Positions 1 through 11,113 of a DNA stretch of 64,000 nt are shown piece after piece (position 1 is the first letter of the stretch; every line of letters starts with the position of its first letter). The position numbers and the translations under genes are program-made. The notes beneath the pieces were generated by a model. That model was not told where the DNA came from and did not search any database. It saw only the letters and a program-made list of their open reading frames with translations. Source of the stretch: Monilinia fructicola (lineage: Eukaryota; Ascomycota; Leotiomycetes; Helotiales; Sclerotiniaceae); the NCBI GenBank assembly GCA_008692225.1, contig VICG01000008.1:1762001-1826000 (forward strand), read 5' to 3'.

Positions 1-1595
1 AGCTTCCTCCCAAGGACTAGTACGGAGACTCTTCAGGCCACGAAATTTTGCAAGACGCTCACGTGCCAAAACATTCGGGTGAAGCTCAATTTCATCTGGA
101 AATTCACGATCTTCTGCTGCCTCGTCATTTTTACGTCCTCTGAACGCGGCTAATTGTTCTGCTTCGGCTTCATCCTCTGGATTAGGGTCCAAAAACATCT
201 CCGATTGTGGATATTCTGATGGCGCAGCTTCTGTAGGCTCTCTTGGGGCAAACCCTTCAACTCCGTCTTGGGGAAGAGCGGGTGTATCCGTCGACATTTC
301 TTCGTCAAAGTCTTCCATATCAGAGCCCGAATCCGAAAAATTATCCCCAAGGAACCATGCTGATTGATAGTTAGAAGTTCCTTTAGGGAGTCGTTTTGGT
401 ACAGCGGGTAGATGCGTCTCATCATCAGAAAAATAGTGGTGATCATCAAGAAGTACTCCTCGCTTCTCTGTTGGAGCTACCGACATGGTAGCATCTTCAT
501 CATCCTCCATTATCACCTCTTCAGGTGCAAGTTCTGCAAGATCATCCTGCTCGTCACTAGGCGTTTCAAGGATGGTCTCATCGTTAGAGTCTTCTGTGGA
601 CATCTCCTCGGCGCGTTTCTTTTTCAAGGCCAATGGTGCAGCTGTTATCTTCTCAATTTGGAAATCACCCCAGTCGCCAACTGAGATCAACCTGTCTGCT
701 TTCAATCCCTTACCTCGGACGAATCCAGTCAATACGACATTCTCTTGTTCGCTCGTTGGCCATTGTACCTCATCAACCAGCATCCAACTCCTTTCTTCTC
801 TCCATCTAATTCCTTTTGGGGCCAATGTGCACAATGATCGCATGAGATTGGCACATTCTTGCCTCGAGTCTAGATTGTGTACTTTGTCTTGATCCGGGTG
901 AAAATGCTGAACGTACGATTTGAGCGAAGAAAGGATTCCGGACCTTCGTTTAGGTGGTTCAATTTTGCCAAGTCCTTGGACGACTGTCAGAGTAGTCGAC
1001 AATCCCTGACTTTCAACACTGCGGATAATGAGTTCACCTAACTCATCCACTTCTTGTTCTGGTGACATTATAAAAACCACAAAGTCGGCTACTCTAGCAG
1101 CATTCATGCAGCTGAACAACTCCTTCTTAGTGATGATATATTGAACCTTTTGCTTGAATCTGTCGACATCGGCACGGATGATTCCTTCTTCTGGCACATC
1201 AATCTCAACATCTAGACTGCCAATTAAACTCCGCACTGCGGCTGCAGCATTTGCATCATCGCATAGTGGTACGAGAGCGACTATCCTTGGCGCGCCGTCG
1301 CGTCCCTGGAAAACATTCAAGTCTCTTTGATGTTCCTTATGTTTTGTGTTTTGCTTTTGGCGGGCTTGATTACGACGATCGAACTTCGACATAAGTTGTT
1401 GGTGAGGAGATTTTCGGTGACTCAAATCTTGCACCTTACCTGCGAAAATCAGCACATATACATTTCATCAAGGAAATTCTTCTGACCTTTTGACAACTCT
1501 TTCAATGCACCTTTTGAAGCCTTTCTTGACTTGAATGCTTTATGAGTTGTTTTTGTTGTACTCCGATGGGAGTGGCCACTGGGAGTTGGAGCCAT
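1..1595 (-). CDS. TSR1: Ribosome biogenesis protein TSR1, N-terminal part (runs off the left edge)
   Basis: GTPase-like 40S maturation factor of the Bms1/Tsr1 family, nucleolar to cytoplasmic. The ATG at 1595 gives MAPTPSGHSHRS followed by a basic stretch with KAFKSRKASKGALKE, typical of Tsr1 N-termini. Exon 1 is 1595-1487 and exon 2 is 1439 down to base 1; the 47-nt intron (1486-1440) joins SKG to KVQ, which restores the conserved Tsr1 sequence. The visible part, roughly 510 residues, ends in the acidic middle region (many D/E after residue about 330) and the start of the C-terminal domain. The donor is GTCAGA, not the usual GTAAGT. No frameshift is seen. It is divergent from UTP7. The C-terminus lies outside the window. 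Confidence 0.9.
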
Positions 1596-1858
1596 ATTAC
1601 CGTTGCCTCCGGCTTTGAATCTGAAAGGAATGGAAGCCAGTTTGGAGAATTATACATGAGTGGAAAATTCAGACGTATAATTTTCCAAATTGGGGGGTTG
1701 CATTTTTTTGTGCGCTAAATTCTTATCGCTTCAACCTTATCGTGATGGTCTTGGCAAAAAAAAAAGTTCTAGCACGGGTAACAAATATTTGCGCGCCCTT
1801 GAAATAATTCAAACATTGACAAGCCCCCCTTCAACCAAAACTAAGTGGTTATATCATC
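1596..1858. promoter_or_regulatory. Shared divergent promoter of TSR1 and UTP7
   Basis: 263 bp separate the two start codons of TSR1 (1595, minus) and UTP7 (1859, plus), so 5' UTRs and promoters of both genes must fit here. It contains a perfect 9-bp inverted repeat (1661-1669 and 1679-1687, arms TGGAAAATT / AATTTTCCA) resembling paired RRPE-type ribosome-biogenesis elements, plus T- and A-runs (about 1704-1710 and 1754-1765). Coregulation is an inference. Confidence 0.65.
1661..1687. promoter_or_regulatory. Inverted repeat of RRPE-like A/T-rich element
   Basis: Arms TGGAAAATT (1661-1669) and AATTTTCCA (1679-1687) are exact reverse complements with a 9-nt spacer. The arm resembles the yeast RRPE (A-rich/T-rich AAAATTT core) found in ribosome-biogenesis promoters. 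It reads the same towards both flanking genes. Confidence 0.45.
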
Positions 1859-3504
1859 ATGGCAGATACAATGGAGTTGGTAGATAAATCCCACTTCAAT
1901 GGAGCGGTGCCAATCAAACGAGCGAGGACAGAGTTAACCACTACGGAATCCGAGTCGCAGTCACAGTTACGCCGCCGCAAGGAAGCTAATAAAGCATATG
2001 GCAGAGGAGGAAAGATACCTATACACTCCATTAAGGACAAAAAGTTGCGAGGTAATCTTAAAAAGCTCGAAGCTCGAAATAAAACAGCGATACTTAGAGC
2101 AAAGGATGCCGAGATCCTGCTTGAAAATGAAGAAGGATTTTTAGAGCCGGAAAATGAACTAGAACGAACCTACAAAGTACGACAAGATGAAATCAAACAA
2201 AGTGTACCTCTTGAGACCGCGAAGAAAGGATTTGAGCTTAAGTTGGATCAATTGGGGCCATACGTTTGCGACTATACGAGGAATGGCAAGGACCTCTTAT
2301 TGGCTGGTAGAAAAGGTCATGTTGCGACAATGGACTGGAGAGAAGGAAAGTTGGGCTGTGAATTACAGCTTGGAGAAACTGTAAGAGATGCAAAGTGGCT
2401 GCACAATAACCAGCTATTTGCTGTCGCGCAAAAGAAATATGTGTATATATATGATGGTGCAGGAGTGGAACTGCACTGTTTGAAGAAACATATTGAAGTT
2501 ACGAATATGGAATTCCTTCCTTACCACTATCTTTTGGCTACTGTGGTATGTAACAATCAACTCTTTCAACTGCATACAACTAATGTTTCTAGGGCAATGC
2601 GGGACACTTGAAATACCAAGACGTCTCAACGGGTCAAATGGTAATGGAAATGCCCACGAAGTTGGGATCGCCTACTTCTCTTACACAAAACCCTCGAAAT
2701 GCCATCCTTCATATGGGTCACCAAAATGGAACAGTCACACTATGGTCGCCCAACTCCACTACACCACTGGTCAAACTATTGGCACATCGTGGTCCGGTAC
2801 GATCCCTGGCTGTAGACAGGGAAGGTAGATATATGGTTTCTACCGGGCAAGACATGAAAATGTCAGTCTGGGATATTCGGATGTTCAAGGAGGTCAATAG
2901 CTATTTCACAAGACAGCCAGCTTCATCAGTTGCTATATCCGACCGAGGTTTAACAGCCGTTGGATGGGGAACCCAAGTTTCAATTTGGCGAGGTCTTTTC
3001 TCCAAAAACTCCCTGGAACAGGAGAAGATACAAAGTCCATACATGGCATGGGGTGGTGAGGGAAAGCGAATTGAGCGAGTTCGTTGGTGTCCATTTGAGG
3101 ATGTGTTAGGAACTTCACACGATTCCGGCTTCTCGTCAATATTGGTCCCAGGTGCTGGAGAGGCTAATTTTGATGCTTTGGAAGTCAATCCATTCGAGAC
3201 CACCAAGCAACGACAAGAAGCTGAAGTCAAATCGTTACTCAACAAGCTCCAACCAGAAATGATCTCGCTTGACCCCAACTATATTGGTAATCTAGACTTG
3301 AGATCGGATGAGCAGAGAAAGGCCGAGAAAGATCTGGACAAAAAGCCAGAAGATCTGATGGCAAAAATCAAGAATAGGGGCAGAGGAAAGAACAGTAGCT
3401 TGAGGAAGTACTTGAGAAAGAAGAGCTCCAGAGGTATAATCGATGAGCAGAGGGATAGGATCGAAGAATTGAGAAAGAGTCAAATGCAAAGGGAGAAAAA
3501 ATAG
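1859..3504 (+). CDS. UTP7: U3 snoRNP protein Utp7 (WD40, BING4CT)
   Basis: Small-subunit processome component needed for 18S rRNA processing in the nucleolus. Exons 1859-2545 and 2593-3504; the 47-nt intron (GTATGT...TCTAG) joins LLATV to GNAGHLKYQDVSTG, the conserved Utp7 reading. The spliced product is 532 residues, close to yeast Utp7 (about 550). Visible: basic N-terminus, WD40 blades around residues 140-420 (for example DREGRYMVSTGQDMKMSVWD), then a BING4CT-type C-terminus with NPFETTKQRQEAEV and a lysine/arginine-rich tail. No frame break. It shares its promoter with TSR1 and ends 337 bp from the tail of the UreG gene. Confidence 0.93.
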
Positions 3505-3841
3505 GCTAAAAAACAACTGAGGAGGAACTTGGACCAGCTCTTGGTCGTTTTGCGAAGAAAAGTGGTTAGAGTAATTTGGTGTATCATTGCTGATATCATA
3601 TACTGTCCAAGGCGCTTCGAGGCATAGTTCAATCGTGGGAAAAACTCAGTGGCGCTCGGAGTTTGGAGGCATTTTTGAGGAGTCCTAAATTAGTTGTACG
3701 CGAGAAGAAGGCAGTTTATTTGTTGAACGATGAGATTTTATTCTCTTAACACATGGGTCTTCGCTCGTCCAAATGAATACCTACATCTATATTGAGTAGG
3801 ATAAAAATCTCAATCTGAGTCTGGAATGCGTGTGTCGTCTA
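3505..3841. other. Tail-to-tail spacer UTP7/UreG
   Basis: 337 bp between two convergent stop codons. I see only ordinary AT-rich 3' UTR sequence. Confidence 0.6.
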
Positions 3842-4854
3842 TTACTTCAGTTGTTCCAAGCCCTCCGTGGCTTTTGGGCCACCCCTTTCTTTACTGACTC
3901 GCTCCGCGCCACTACCCTTCCATGCGCTCTCAATCAAGCCCACAATATGCTCCATTCCGACTCCTCCCTTGACCTGGGCAAAAACAGTTGGACCTCCTTC
4001 TCTCATCTTTCTCGCGTCCCTATCCATAACATCCAAGTCTGCACCCACAGCTTGGGCCAAATCCGTCTTGTTTACCACCAAAAGATCACTCTGCGTGATT
4101 CCTGGTCCTCCCTTTCTCGGGATCTTGTCACCTCCACTGACATCAATCACGTAAATGATGTAATCCGCCAACTCCCTGGAATAATTTGCCGCCAAGTTAT
4201 CGCCTCCAGATTCAATGAGTAAAATGTCGGAGGTAAATTCGCGGTGCAAATCTTCAAGGGCAGCAAGATTGGCGGAGATGTCTTCGCGCACAGCGGCATG
4301 AGGGCATCCACCAGTTTCAATAGCGCGGATACGAGATGCCGGAAGGGCTTTGTGTTTAGTAAGAAACTCGGCATCTTCCCGGGTAAAGATATCGTTGGTA
4401 ACAGCTGCGATGGAGTATTTTTCTCTGAGAGCATTACAGAGAGCCAACATCAAGGCCGTTTTGCCCGATCCTACTGGTCTGAATCATTGTTAGCAAATTC
4501 ACAATCCACGATCACTCCCTGAGCCATAACCAAGTATTTGAAAGCTACGAGACAGTCAAGAAATGAGCATATGAGCGTAGGAACGACGGTATGACACGTG
4601 ATATGCCCCGCCCAGGTTATCGCGGGGTATTGTTTGAACGTAATAGTATCACGAAATGCTGGAGTCAGAAACACGTGGACGTACCCTCCAATGCCAACAG
4701 TAAAAGCTCTTTCAGACCAATTTCTACCCTCTATGATTGGCATCTCTCTGCCCATGTAACTACCTGGGCCATCAAGAATTTCATGCGTGTGTCCATGATC
4801 ACCAGCGGGGTGGTCGTGAGAATGGGCTGGTCCTCCATCGTGAGAATGAGACAT
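3842..4854 (-). CDS. ureG: Urease accessory GTPase UreG
   Basis: SIMIBI-class GTPase that drives GTP-dependent nickel insertion into urease in the cytosol. Exons (minus) 4854-4685 and 4478-3842, 268 residues. The intron (4684-4479, 206 nt, longer than its neighbours' introns) splits the P-loop: FTVGIGG joins to [10 protein letters not shown]. Visible motifs: His-rich metal-binding N-terminus ([20 protein letters not shown]), P-loop [21 protein letters not shown], the metal-site CPH ([13 protein letters not shown]), ESGGDNL, and the NKTDLA guanine-specificity motif. I took the ATG at 4854 over an in-frame ATG at 4890 because MSHSHD is the usual fungal start. It is divergent from adenylosuccinate synthetase. 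Confidence 0.93.
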
Positions 4855-5221
4855 AATGAAATTGTAGTATGGATAGTGATCGAAGATCAAGGAGAAATGT
4901 AGCAGGTATTAAAGATTCCAAGTAATTATCCACTTATGAAATTCTCAACAAACAGAGAGTTTTTTTAATGATCTTCGAAATCGGCCTGTTGTAATCTTCC
5001 AAGATTCCTCCTGAAAAACCTAAACCCAAATAGTCTCATGCGAGGTGCCGCGCCCCTCTCATTCGCTTGGAAGCTTTATTCTTAGGTTAGAGTACAAATA
5101 AAACATGAGTAGCTATGGTAGATAGCGACAATGAACGACTTCAGCATTTGTGCTTTTTCCTTTCTGGGTGTCATTGCAAGGTGTGCATACTTTAGGTGCA
5201 ATGCCAACCATGTGCGCCCTT

Positions 5222-5290
5222 CTATATGTATGTATGTATGTATATATATATATATATATATATACAATATATATATACATATATTATATG
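5222..5290. repeat. (TATG)n/(TA)n microsatellite
   Basis: Several TATG units run into about 22 bp of alternating TA, then a second TATATA block, in the promoter spacer. Confidence 0.9.
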
Positions 5291-5355
5291 CTCCGTAATA
5301 TATAAATGATGATAGGCGTTCAATAAACGACTTGCTTCTTTTCACGTGACCTCAA

Positions 5356-5362
5356 TGACTCA
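5356..5362 (+). promoter_or_regulatory. TGACTCA element (Gcn4/CPC1 or Bas1-like site)
   Basis: Perfect TGACTCA about 300 bp upstream of the purine-biosynthesis gene start. In yeast, ADE genes are activated by Bas1 through TGACTC; the parallel is suggestive, not tested here. Confidence 0.4.
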
Positions 5363-5661
5363 ACGTCACAAACTCACAAACAGACAAGCCCCGCCATTTT
5401 AGCGGATTAGCAAGTGATATAAAACCCCCACCAGTCCCATCATTTAATTTCTGTTCCCTTAAGGTGCGTTGCTTCTCCACATAACTTTACACACAGAGCG
5501 CGGGAGAGTTTTCTAACAGATCATAGGCATTGAAACAGATTCCGGAGAATTGACCTTTTACTTGTTGCTTTTTTCAATTGATTCAAAACTCTGTCTTGGA
5601 AGCTATTGCATTCAATTTTATCATCCAACAACTATATTCAGGAAATCTAACGAATATAAAG

Positions 5662-7457
5662 ATGGCGACAGTTGTACTTGGTGCTCAATGGGTGTGTGCA
5701 TTCTGCGAAGCTCCACAGAAGTAAATTGCTAATGTGCAAGTGTAGGGTGATGAGGGAAAGGTATGGCGCATTGTGTTGGAGAGATGCTATGACTTGAGAC
5801 CTGACTGAGGATGGATTAGGGGAAACTCGTCGATGTTCTTTGCAGCGAGGAATTGAGATTGTGCTGTCGTGCACAGGTAAGCTTACCCCTATTCTGAATT
5901 GACCTCTTCAACAATATGTGACTGATGTCTGATAAAATGCAGGGTGGAAACAACGCAGGGTAAATCTACGCGGCGAAAAGACACCGGGACAGTAGTTTGA
6001 CTGACACGACCAGGCACACGATTGTTGTGAATGGAGTGACATAGTGAGTCTAAATCGGGGCCTATTGCTCTGGAAATCTTGGTCGAGTTTATTCGGGGCA
6101 CCAGCTGAGATTTCGAATAGCGACTTTCACATTTTACCTAGCGGTCTCCTCAATCCAGCATGTCAGAATCTTGTAGGAAGTGGATGCGTGGTCCATATTC
6201 CCGGCCTCCTTAAAGAGCTTGCTGCCATAGAAGACAAGATTCCATCAGCCAGGGACAGACTGTTGATCAGTGACAGATGCCAGTAGGTCTTACACTTTTT
6301 GAGATATGGACATACCTGACCATAACTCACAGTGTCGTCCTTGACCTCCATCAGAAGCTGGATGGGCTCGAAGAGGCTGAACTTGGCGGTGGTAAAATTG
6401 GTACTACCGGTAAAGGTAATATAATTTTGGATTTATATCGAAGGTTACTTCTTCTAATAATTTATAGGAATTGGTCCTTGTTACTCAACAAAAATGGCGA
6501 GAAGTGGTGTTAGAGTCGCTGATATCTTCCGAGAAAGTTTCTTCGAAGAGAAGGTTCGAAACATGGCTGCTGGCGCCAAGAAACGATTTGGGGACTTGTT
6601 GCAGTATGACGTCGAGGAAGAGCTTGCTAGATTCAAGGTATTTCTGGTGATTCACATTCTGTCCCATATTTGTTGACATTTTCTCCAGACCTACCGAGAT
6701 GAATTAGCTACCATGGTTGTTGACCAACTTCCTCTACTCGTTGATGCCCAGAAAGCTAATGCACCTATACTCATCGAGGGTGCAAATGCTATTATGTTGG
6801 ACATCGATGCCGGTACATATCCTTTCGTAACGAGCTCAAACACTGGGCTTGGTGGTATCTTCACTGGTCTTAGTGGTTTGAACCCAAGCAAAGTCAAGAA
6901 CATCTACGGAGTGGTCAAAGCCTATACTACACGTGTTGGTGGTGGCCCGTTCCCTACTGAAGATCTTGGAGAGGTCGGCAAGACTTTACAAGAAGTTGGT
7001 AGAGAATTCGGTGTAACCACTGGTCGTCGTAGAAGATGTGGATGGTTGGATCTTGTGGTTGTTAAGTACTCGACGGCTATCAACAGTTACACAGCCATCA
7101 ACCTTACAAAACTCGACATTCTTGATTCTTTCTCCGAAATCAAGGTTGCAGTCGCATATAATGATCCCGCTACAGGTGAGAGACTAGAGTCATTCCCTGC
7201 AGATCTCGAAAGACTGGAGACACTCGAGCCTGAGTATGTTACACTGCCAGGCTGGAACAAGCCAACTACAGGTGCTCGTAGCTACTATGATCTTCCAGCC
7301 GCATGTCGCAAATACTGCGAGTTCATTGAGAAGGAAGTTGGCGTTCCAATTAAGTTTATTGGTGTTGGTGAGTAGTTTCCAAATAATCCTCTAACGCGGC
7401 TAGATCACTAATGTAAACATAACAGGCCCGTCGAGAGATGACATGATTACAAAATAG
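5662..7457 (+). CDS. ADE12: Adenylosuccinate synthetase (ten exons, two tiny internal ones)
   Basis: Converts IMP + aspartate + GTP to adenylosuccinate in AMP synthesis. Exons: 5662-5691, 5746-5760, 5820-5876, 5943-5959, 6014-6043, 6121-6282, 6333-6415, 6468-6637, 6689-7367, 7426-7457; spliced 1275 nt, 424 residues (yeast Ade12 is 433). Reading through the splices gives the diagnostic GAQWGDEGKGKLVD active-site loop, [35 protein letters not shown], and [10 protein letters not shown]. Exon 2 is only 15 nt (GDEGK) and exon 4 only 17 nt. All nine introns are 50-77 nt with GT-AG ends and frames that close perfectly, so the model is well constrained. No frame break. Confidence 0.94.
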
Positions 7458-7633
7458 ATCATGACTCATCTCCCTTCGCATTTCACGAGTACCGTTGTAT
7501 ATCCCTAAGGTCAAAAATTAGAGCTTGAAAGAAATAGATAGACGTTGCAATTTTAGCTTTATGTTGTCCAAATTAGCTTTCCGTTTGTCATTGATTCTAT
7601 TACTTGTGCAAAGCCGAAGGGCTGTACTGGAGA

Positions 7634-9000
7634 CTATTTGATATGTTTGACAGAAATCTCGGCATCATTCCGACTTTCAACAGTCATGGTAACGTGACCA
7701 AGGTACCCAAAAACTTCGTCCCTATTCTCGTGCAAGTCTAACCAGGTCAGCTGAATCAAAACTTGGTTCTGAGCAGGATACATCTTAATGCTTCCTAAAA
7801 TTGTCTATATTACCACTTTGCTTCCCACAGTGACCAGTGCGGGTCTAGCGATCGATCTGTTTTGAATTCATCTGCATCTGATCCCCATAGTTTCGGGTTC
7901 CTTTGCAGCATGTATAGGTCCGTCTAACCTGACTACAGTCCCTTAAATACAAGTGTTGTTGACGGGGAATCTTTCTCGCCTCTTTTTGATAGGACCTTAT
8001 CTTTCAGAGGTATTTTACCTATCCTCGACGCAGCTTGGTGTAGCCCTAGGGACTTGTTGATTATAGCTTTGATAACTTTTAATGAACGGAGTACTTCGAA
8101 CACCAGCCTTTGATATGGGTTGATGGCATCGACCTCCACCTTCAGCTTCTTCTATTCTGCGGGGTGACGGGCAAGTGCAAATATGATATGTCCGAAGGCG
8201 ATAGCAGCTGTGTCACGAGTCGGAAAATATACGTTGATTTGCATGCATATTTCGTATGAATGTTGTGTCATCTTGGCTATTTATTCGGAGAACATATCTT
8301 TTGGGACCTGCTTCCTTACCTGGATTGCGCTGCTTTTTCAAGGCGGCTTGAGCTCGTTTATCAATAAACGCGTGAATATTTTGATAAGCCTTTTTCCACC
8401 AAGGATCGAAGTAAAGGGGTCACCGAATAGGACCAAATATGAGAAGCGATACCAGCCCTAAAGGAGAGCGATCGAATGACTTCATGAACAAGTCCATCTC
8501 AATAGGTGTTTTTTCGGCAACGCATTCTGTCGATTCGCCGAACAAGAACTCCGTCGATGTGTCAAGGAACTATAGAAACACTAGTTAATTGCATACTCTA
8601 TATCTCATCTATTCTGGTGTCATCAGGATCACTGACCAACCGTTTTACGAGGGGAATATGTCGAAAGTTGAACCGTCTTTTAGAATGTGGGTCAAGAACC
8701 GCGCAACGTGACTTTCAAGATTATCCAGATCGGCAATCTCAGCTCTGGTGAAAGTTGGCCGAAGTGACCTTGGATGCTTCCAGATATCACCGTCTTCTAA
8801 AAATTGAATAATCACTAAATGACCTTGAATGAAGATAGGCGATTGCTTTTGGGTTCAAAAATACTTGTAAAAACACCCACGACCCAGAAACGGAAGGCCG
8901 ATGGTTCCCCTCATGGAACCGACGCCCAAGGAAAAAGTATTATGTTGCAAGCAAGCCTGAAAGGCTTTCCATGTTGTGGCCGTCTGACCAAAATCGAGAC
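7634..9000 (-). pseudogene. Degenerate cytochrome P450 (CYP52-like) pseudogene
   Basis: Unmistakable P450 fragments appear in shifting minus-strand frames. From N to C: a GDIWKHPRSLRPTFTRAEI segment starting at 8791; LDTSTEFLFGEST; DPWWKKAYQNIHAFIDKRAQ; an I-helix PTRDTAAIAFGHIIFALARH; a K-helix region on 8139-7933; YMLQRNPKLWGSDADEFK; and a C-terminal HVTMTVESRND ending at TAG 7634-7636. Breaks: in-frame stops (8645-8647; TAG 8152-8154 where a Trp codon is expected), several frameshifts, loss of most of the peptide before the heme loop, the heme Cys position read as Tyr (TAT, 7778-7780, in MYPAQNQVL), and ExxR read as KSLG. No functional enzyme can be encoded. Family is inferred from motif memory; N-terminal limit is approximate. 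Confidence 0.85.
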
Positions 9001-11113
9001 ATTGGTGGGTAATAGACCGTTATATATACCCAACGGAATAGGCTCTTTCCACCACTTTGATTCACATGAAGTTAACAAGTCACCCTAATGAAATTGTAGG
9101 AAAACTATGCATTCTTGACTCAAAAGCCGACGTATAACTCCTGGAGACATCATTCACATTCAATCTCGAGAATGAACGATTTCCTGATACCCCTGTTAGT
9201 TGCAACCTCTGCCACTAACTTGCATACAACAACACAACACATCCATAGATCACCTAACTCAATGCAACTATCTATTGTATACAAACGTTTGCATATCTCA
9301 GTGTGTTTAGGGAGTTATGCCAACAATTTTCTGTCGCTCGTTGATGTCCAAGTTTAACTTCGGCATCCGAACCCCTACTCGATGGCAGTTGGTACTCGAT
9401 TGTGTTTTAACGGCGATGAACCCCAACAGTTTGGTTGTGGTAACATCAATGGCGAGTTCTGATAAGTGTTTCTCGAGGGGGGTGAGCGGGTGGCTTGTAG
9501 TATATCCGTAAGTGGGAAGCGTTTCTGAGCGGTAGGCAGATCTTGATGATCTGCTTTGCATACTTGCATTTTCACGTCGAGAATCAAAGTGCATGGCCTG
9601 ACGGTATGAGTACCATTCTACTTCTCTTCACATTCAAAACAGAATTTCCATAGCTTCTAGTGTTCAATTACTCGATTCGTCCCACTGTAGACCCCGGGTC
9701 AGTGAAAGATTTACCAAGAGATACGCGTTGTTTTTATCGTCGCTTCTAGAGTTCTAGAGATACACTGACGTCTGACGACTATACTCTCCACCCTTTTTCT
9801 TATACTCGGAAGCCATGATCGAAGACAGGTCTCTTTCTTCGATGCGGCCAACATGGTGACCAACGAGAATGAACCAGGACAAGCAGAGGACGGTGAAACA
9901 CGTCTGCATAACTTTCTCGAGGCTTACCCGCTAGTCTGAGCTTACTTCCGGCTCGAGCTACATGTCGTTTTACCAACAGAAACATGGGTTTTTGGTAGCC
10001 ATCGCCACTCTTTCGGGCGTTTTACTCTCTCCTTTGGACGGCACCATAGCTGCGAACATCATATCGGTATTTCGATTGCCTATTCCACACACCATGTCCA
10101 ATTCCTACACCCAATTTGTCCTTTGGTACGTACACGAGAAAACTATGCTTAGTGAGAAGGAAGCAATGTCAGACTTGGCGGTGCTGTGTCACTCAACTTC
10201 AGTTGCCCATCTACTTCTATCTCACCTTGATCCCCCCCAACCCCCCCGCCGCGATTAGTTTGCGGGACTGGGCGAGTGAGGCATTTTAAGTGATCGAAAG
10301 GCTGTCAACGATATGACATGCATACAAGTACTTAACACCAAGATTTCGGAGAGAGCCGTTCTTGGAAAGAGTTCCGGTATGTGTTATGCGTGGTAAGGCT
10401 AGGGTTAGACCTTGCGGAAGCAGGATGGTGCCACGAATGATGCTAAGGAAAAAGCCATTTGGAGCCATAAGGTTACCATTGGTTCTTGAGGTTGGATCAA
10501 TGCAGCTCCGACCAATCTTCATCTGTGCTCATGGATACACATGGACTTCAGCCGTTACAACATGCAAAGTTATCAGGGGCTAGTTTTCCCCAATCGATTC
10601 GTGCATGGTAGGTGGTACGACCCGCCCCTTGCTTATCAATGTATCGCCACAATATGAAGCCGCGGCTTCAAAACACACCCCCTCTCCTCGTGGCGCATTT
10701 CATCATCATCAGATCAACGCCAAAGATCCAATGGGATGGCTCGAGCCATTGAAGGGCTGTCGTCTGAATCATCATGCCTCTTTTTCGCGCTCAAAGGATT
10801 TCTTTCCATGCAGCCAAGGATTCCAAGATCTATGGTGTGAATGGGTAAATCCCGCCTGCTGTGCTGGCGACGTGAGCCCTTGGTTACACATATTACACAC
10901 ACGTCTGTGAACCGGAGAGATTGACGAATTATATGTACTCGTCCCAACTCCCATGGAGTAGCATGCCCATTCATAATCTCTCGTGTATTCACTTTCCCGT
11001 TCATCAATCCCGCGCTCTTCGGTCTCCCCCAGGAAGATTCCAAGCTTCATGTCTTCGTGGAAAATCGCACTGCGAATATAATCAGTTTTGGCACATGCAT
11101 TGTATTGTTCATC
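9001..11113. other. Non-coding or decayed spacer
   Basis: About 2.1 kb with only short ORFs. A plus-strand stretch from 9962 encodes KHGFLVAIATLSGVLLSPLD followed by GTIAANI, faintly like the first membrane helix of an MFS transporter, but nothing continues it. I cannot support a gene. Confidence 0.5.

Larger units (their letters stand above)
4855..5661. promoter_or_regulatory. Divergent spacer between UreG and adenylosuccinate synthetase genes
   Basis: About 800 bp holding both promoters. Visible elements: TGACTCA at 5356-5362 (Gcn4/Bas1-type core), CACGTGAC at 5343-5350 (E-box), TATAAAA at 5418-5424 about 240 bp before the plus-strand ATG, and a TATG/TA microsatellite at about 5222-5290. 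Functions are inferred from motif identity only. Confidence 0.5.

Noticed and set aside
9962..10258. Possible MFS transporter N-terminus
   Set aside because: One helix-like stretch with LDGTI is reminiscent, but no further transporter segment follows in any frame.
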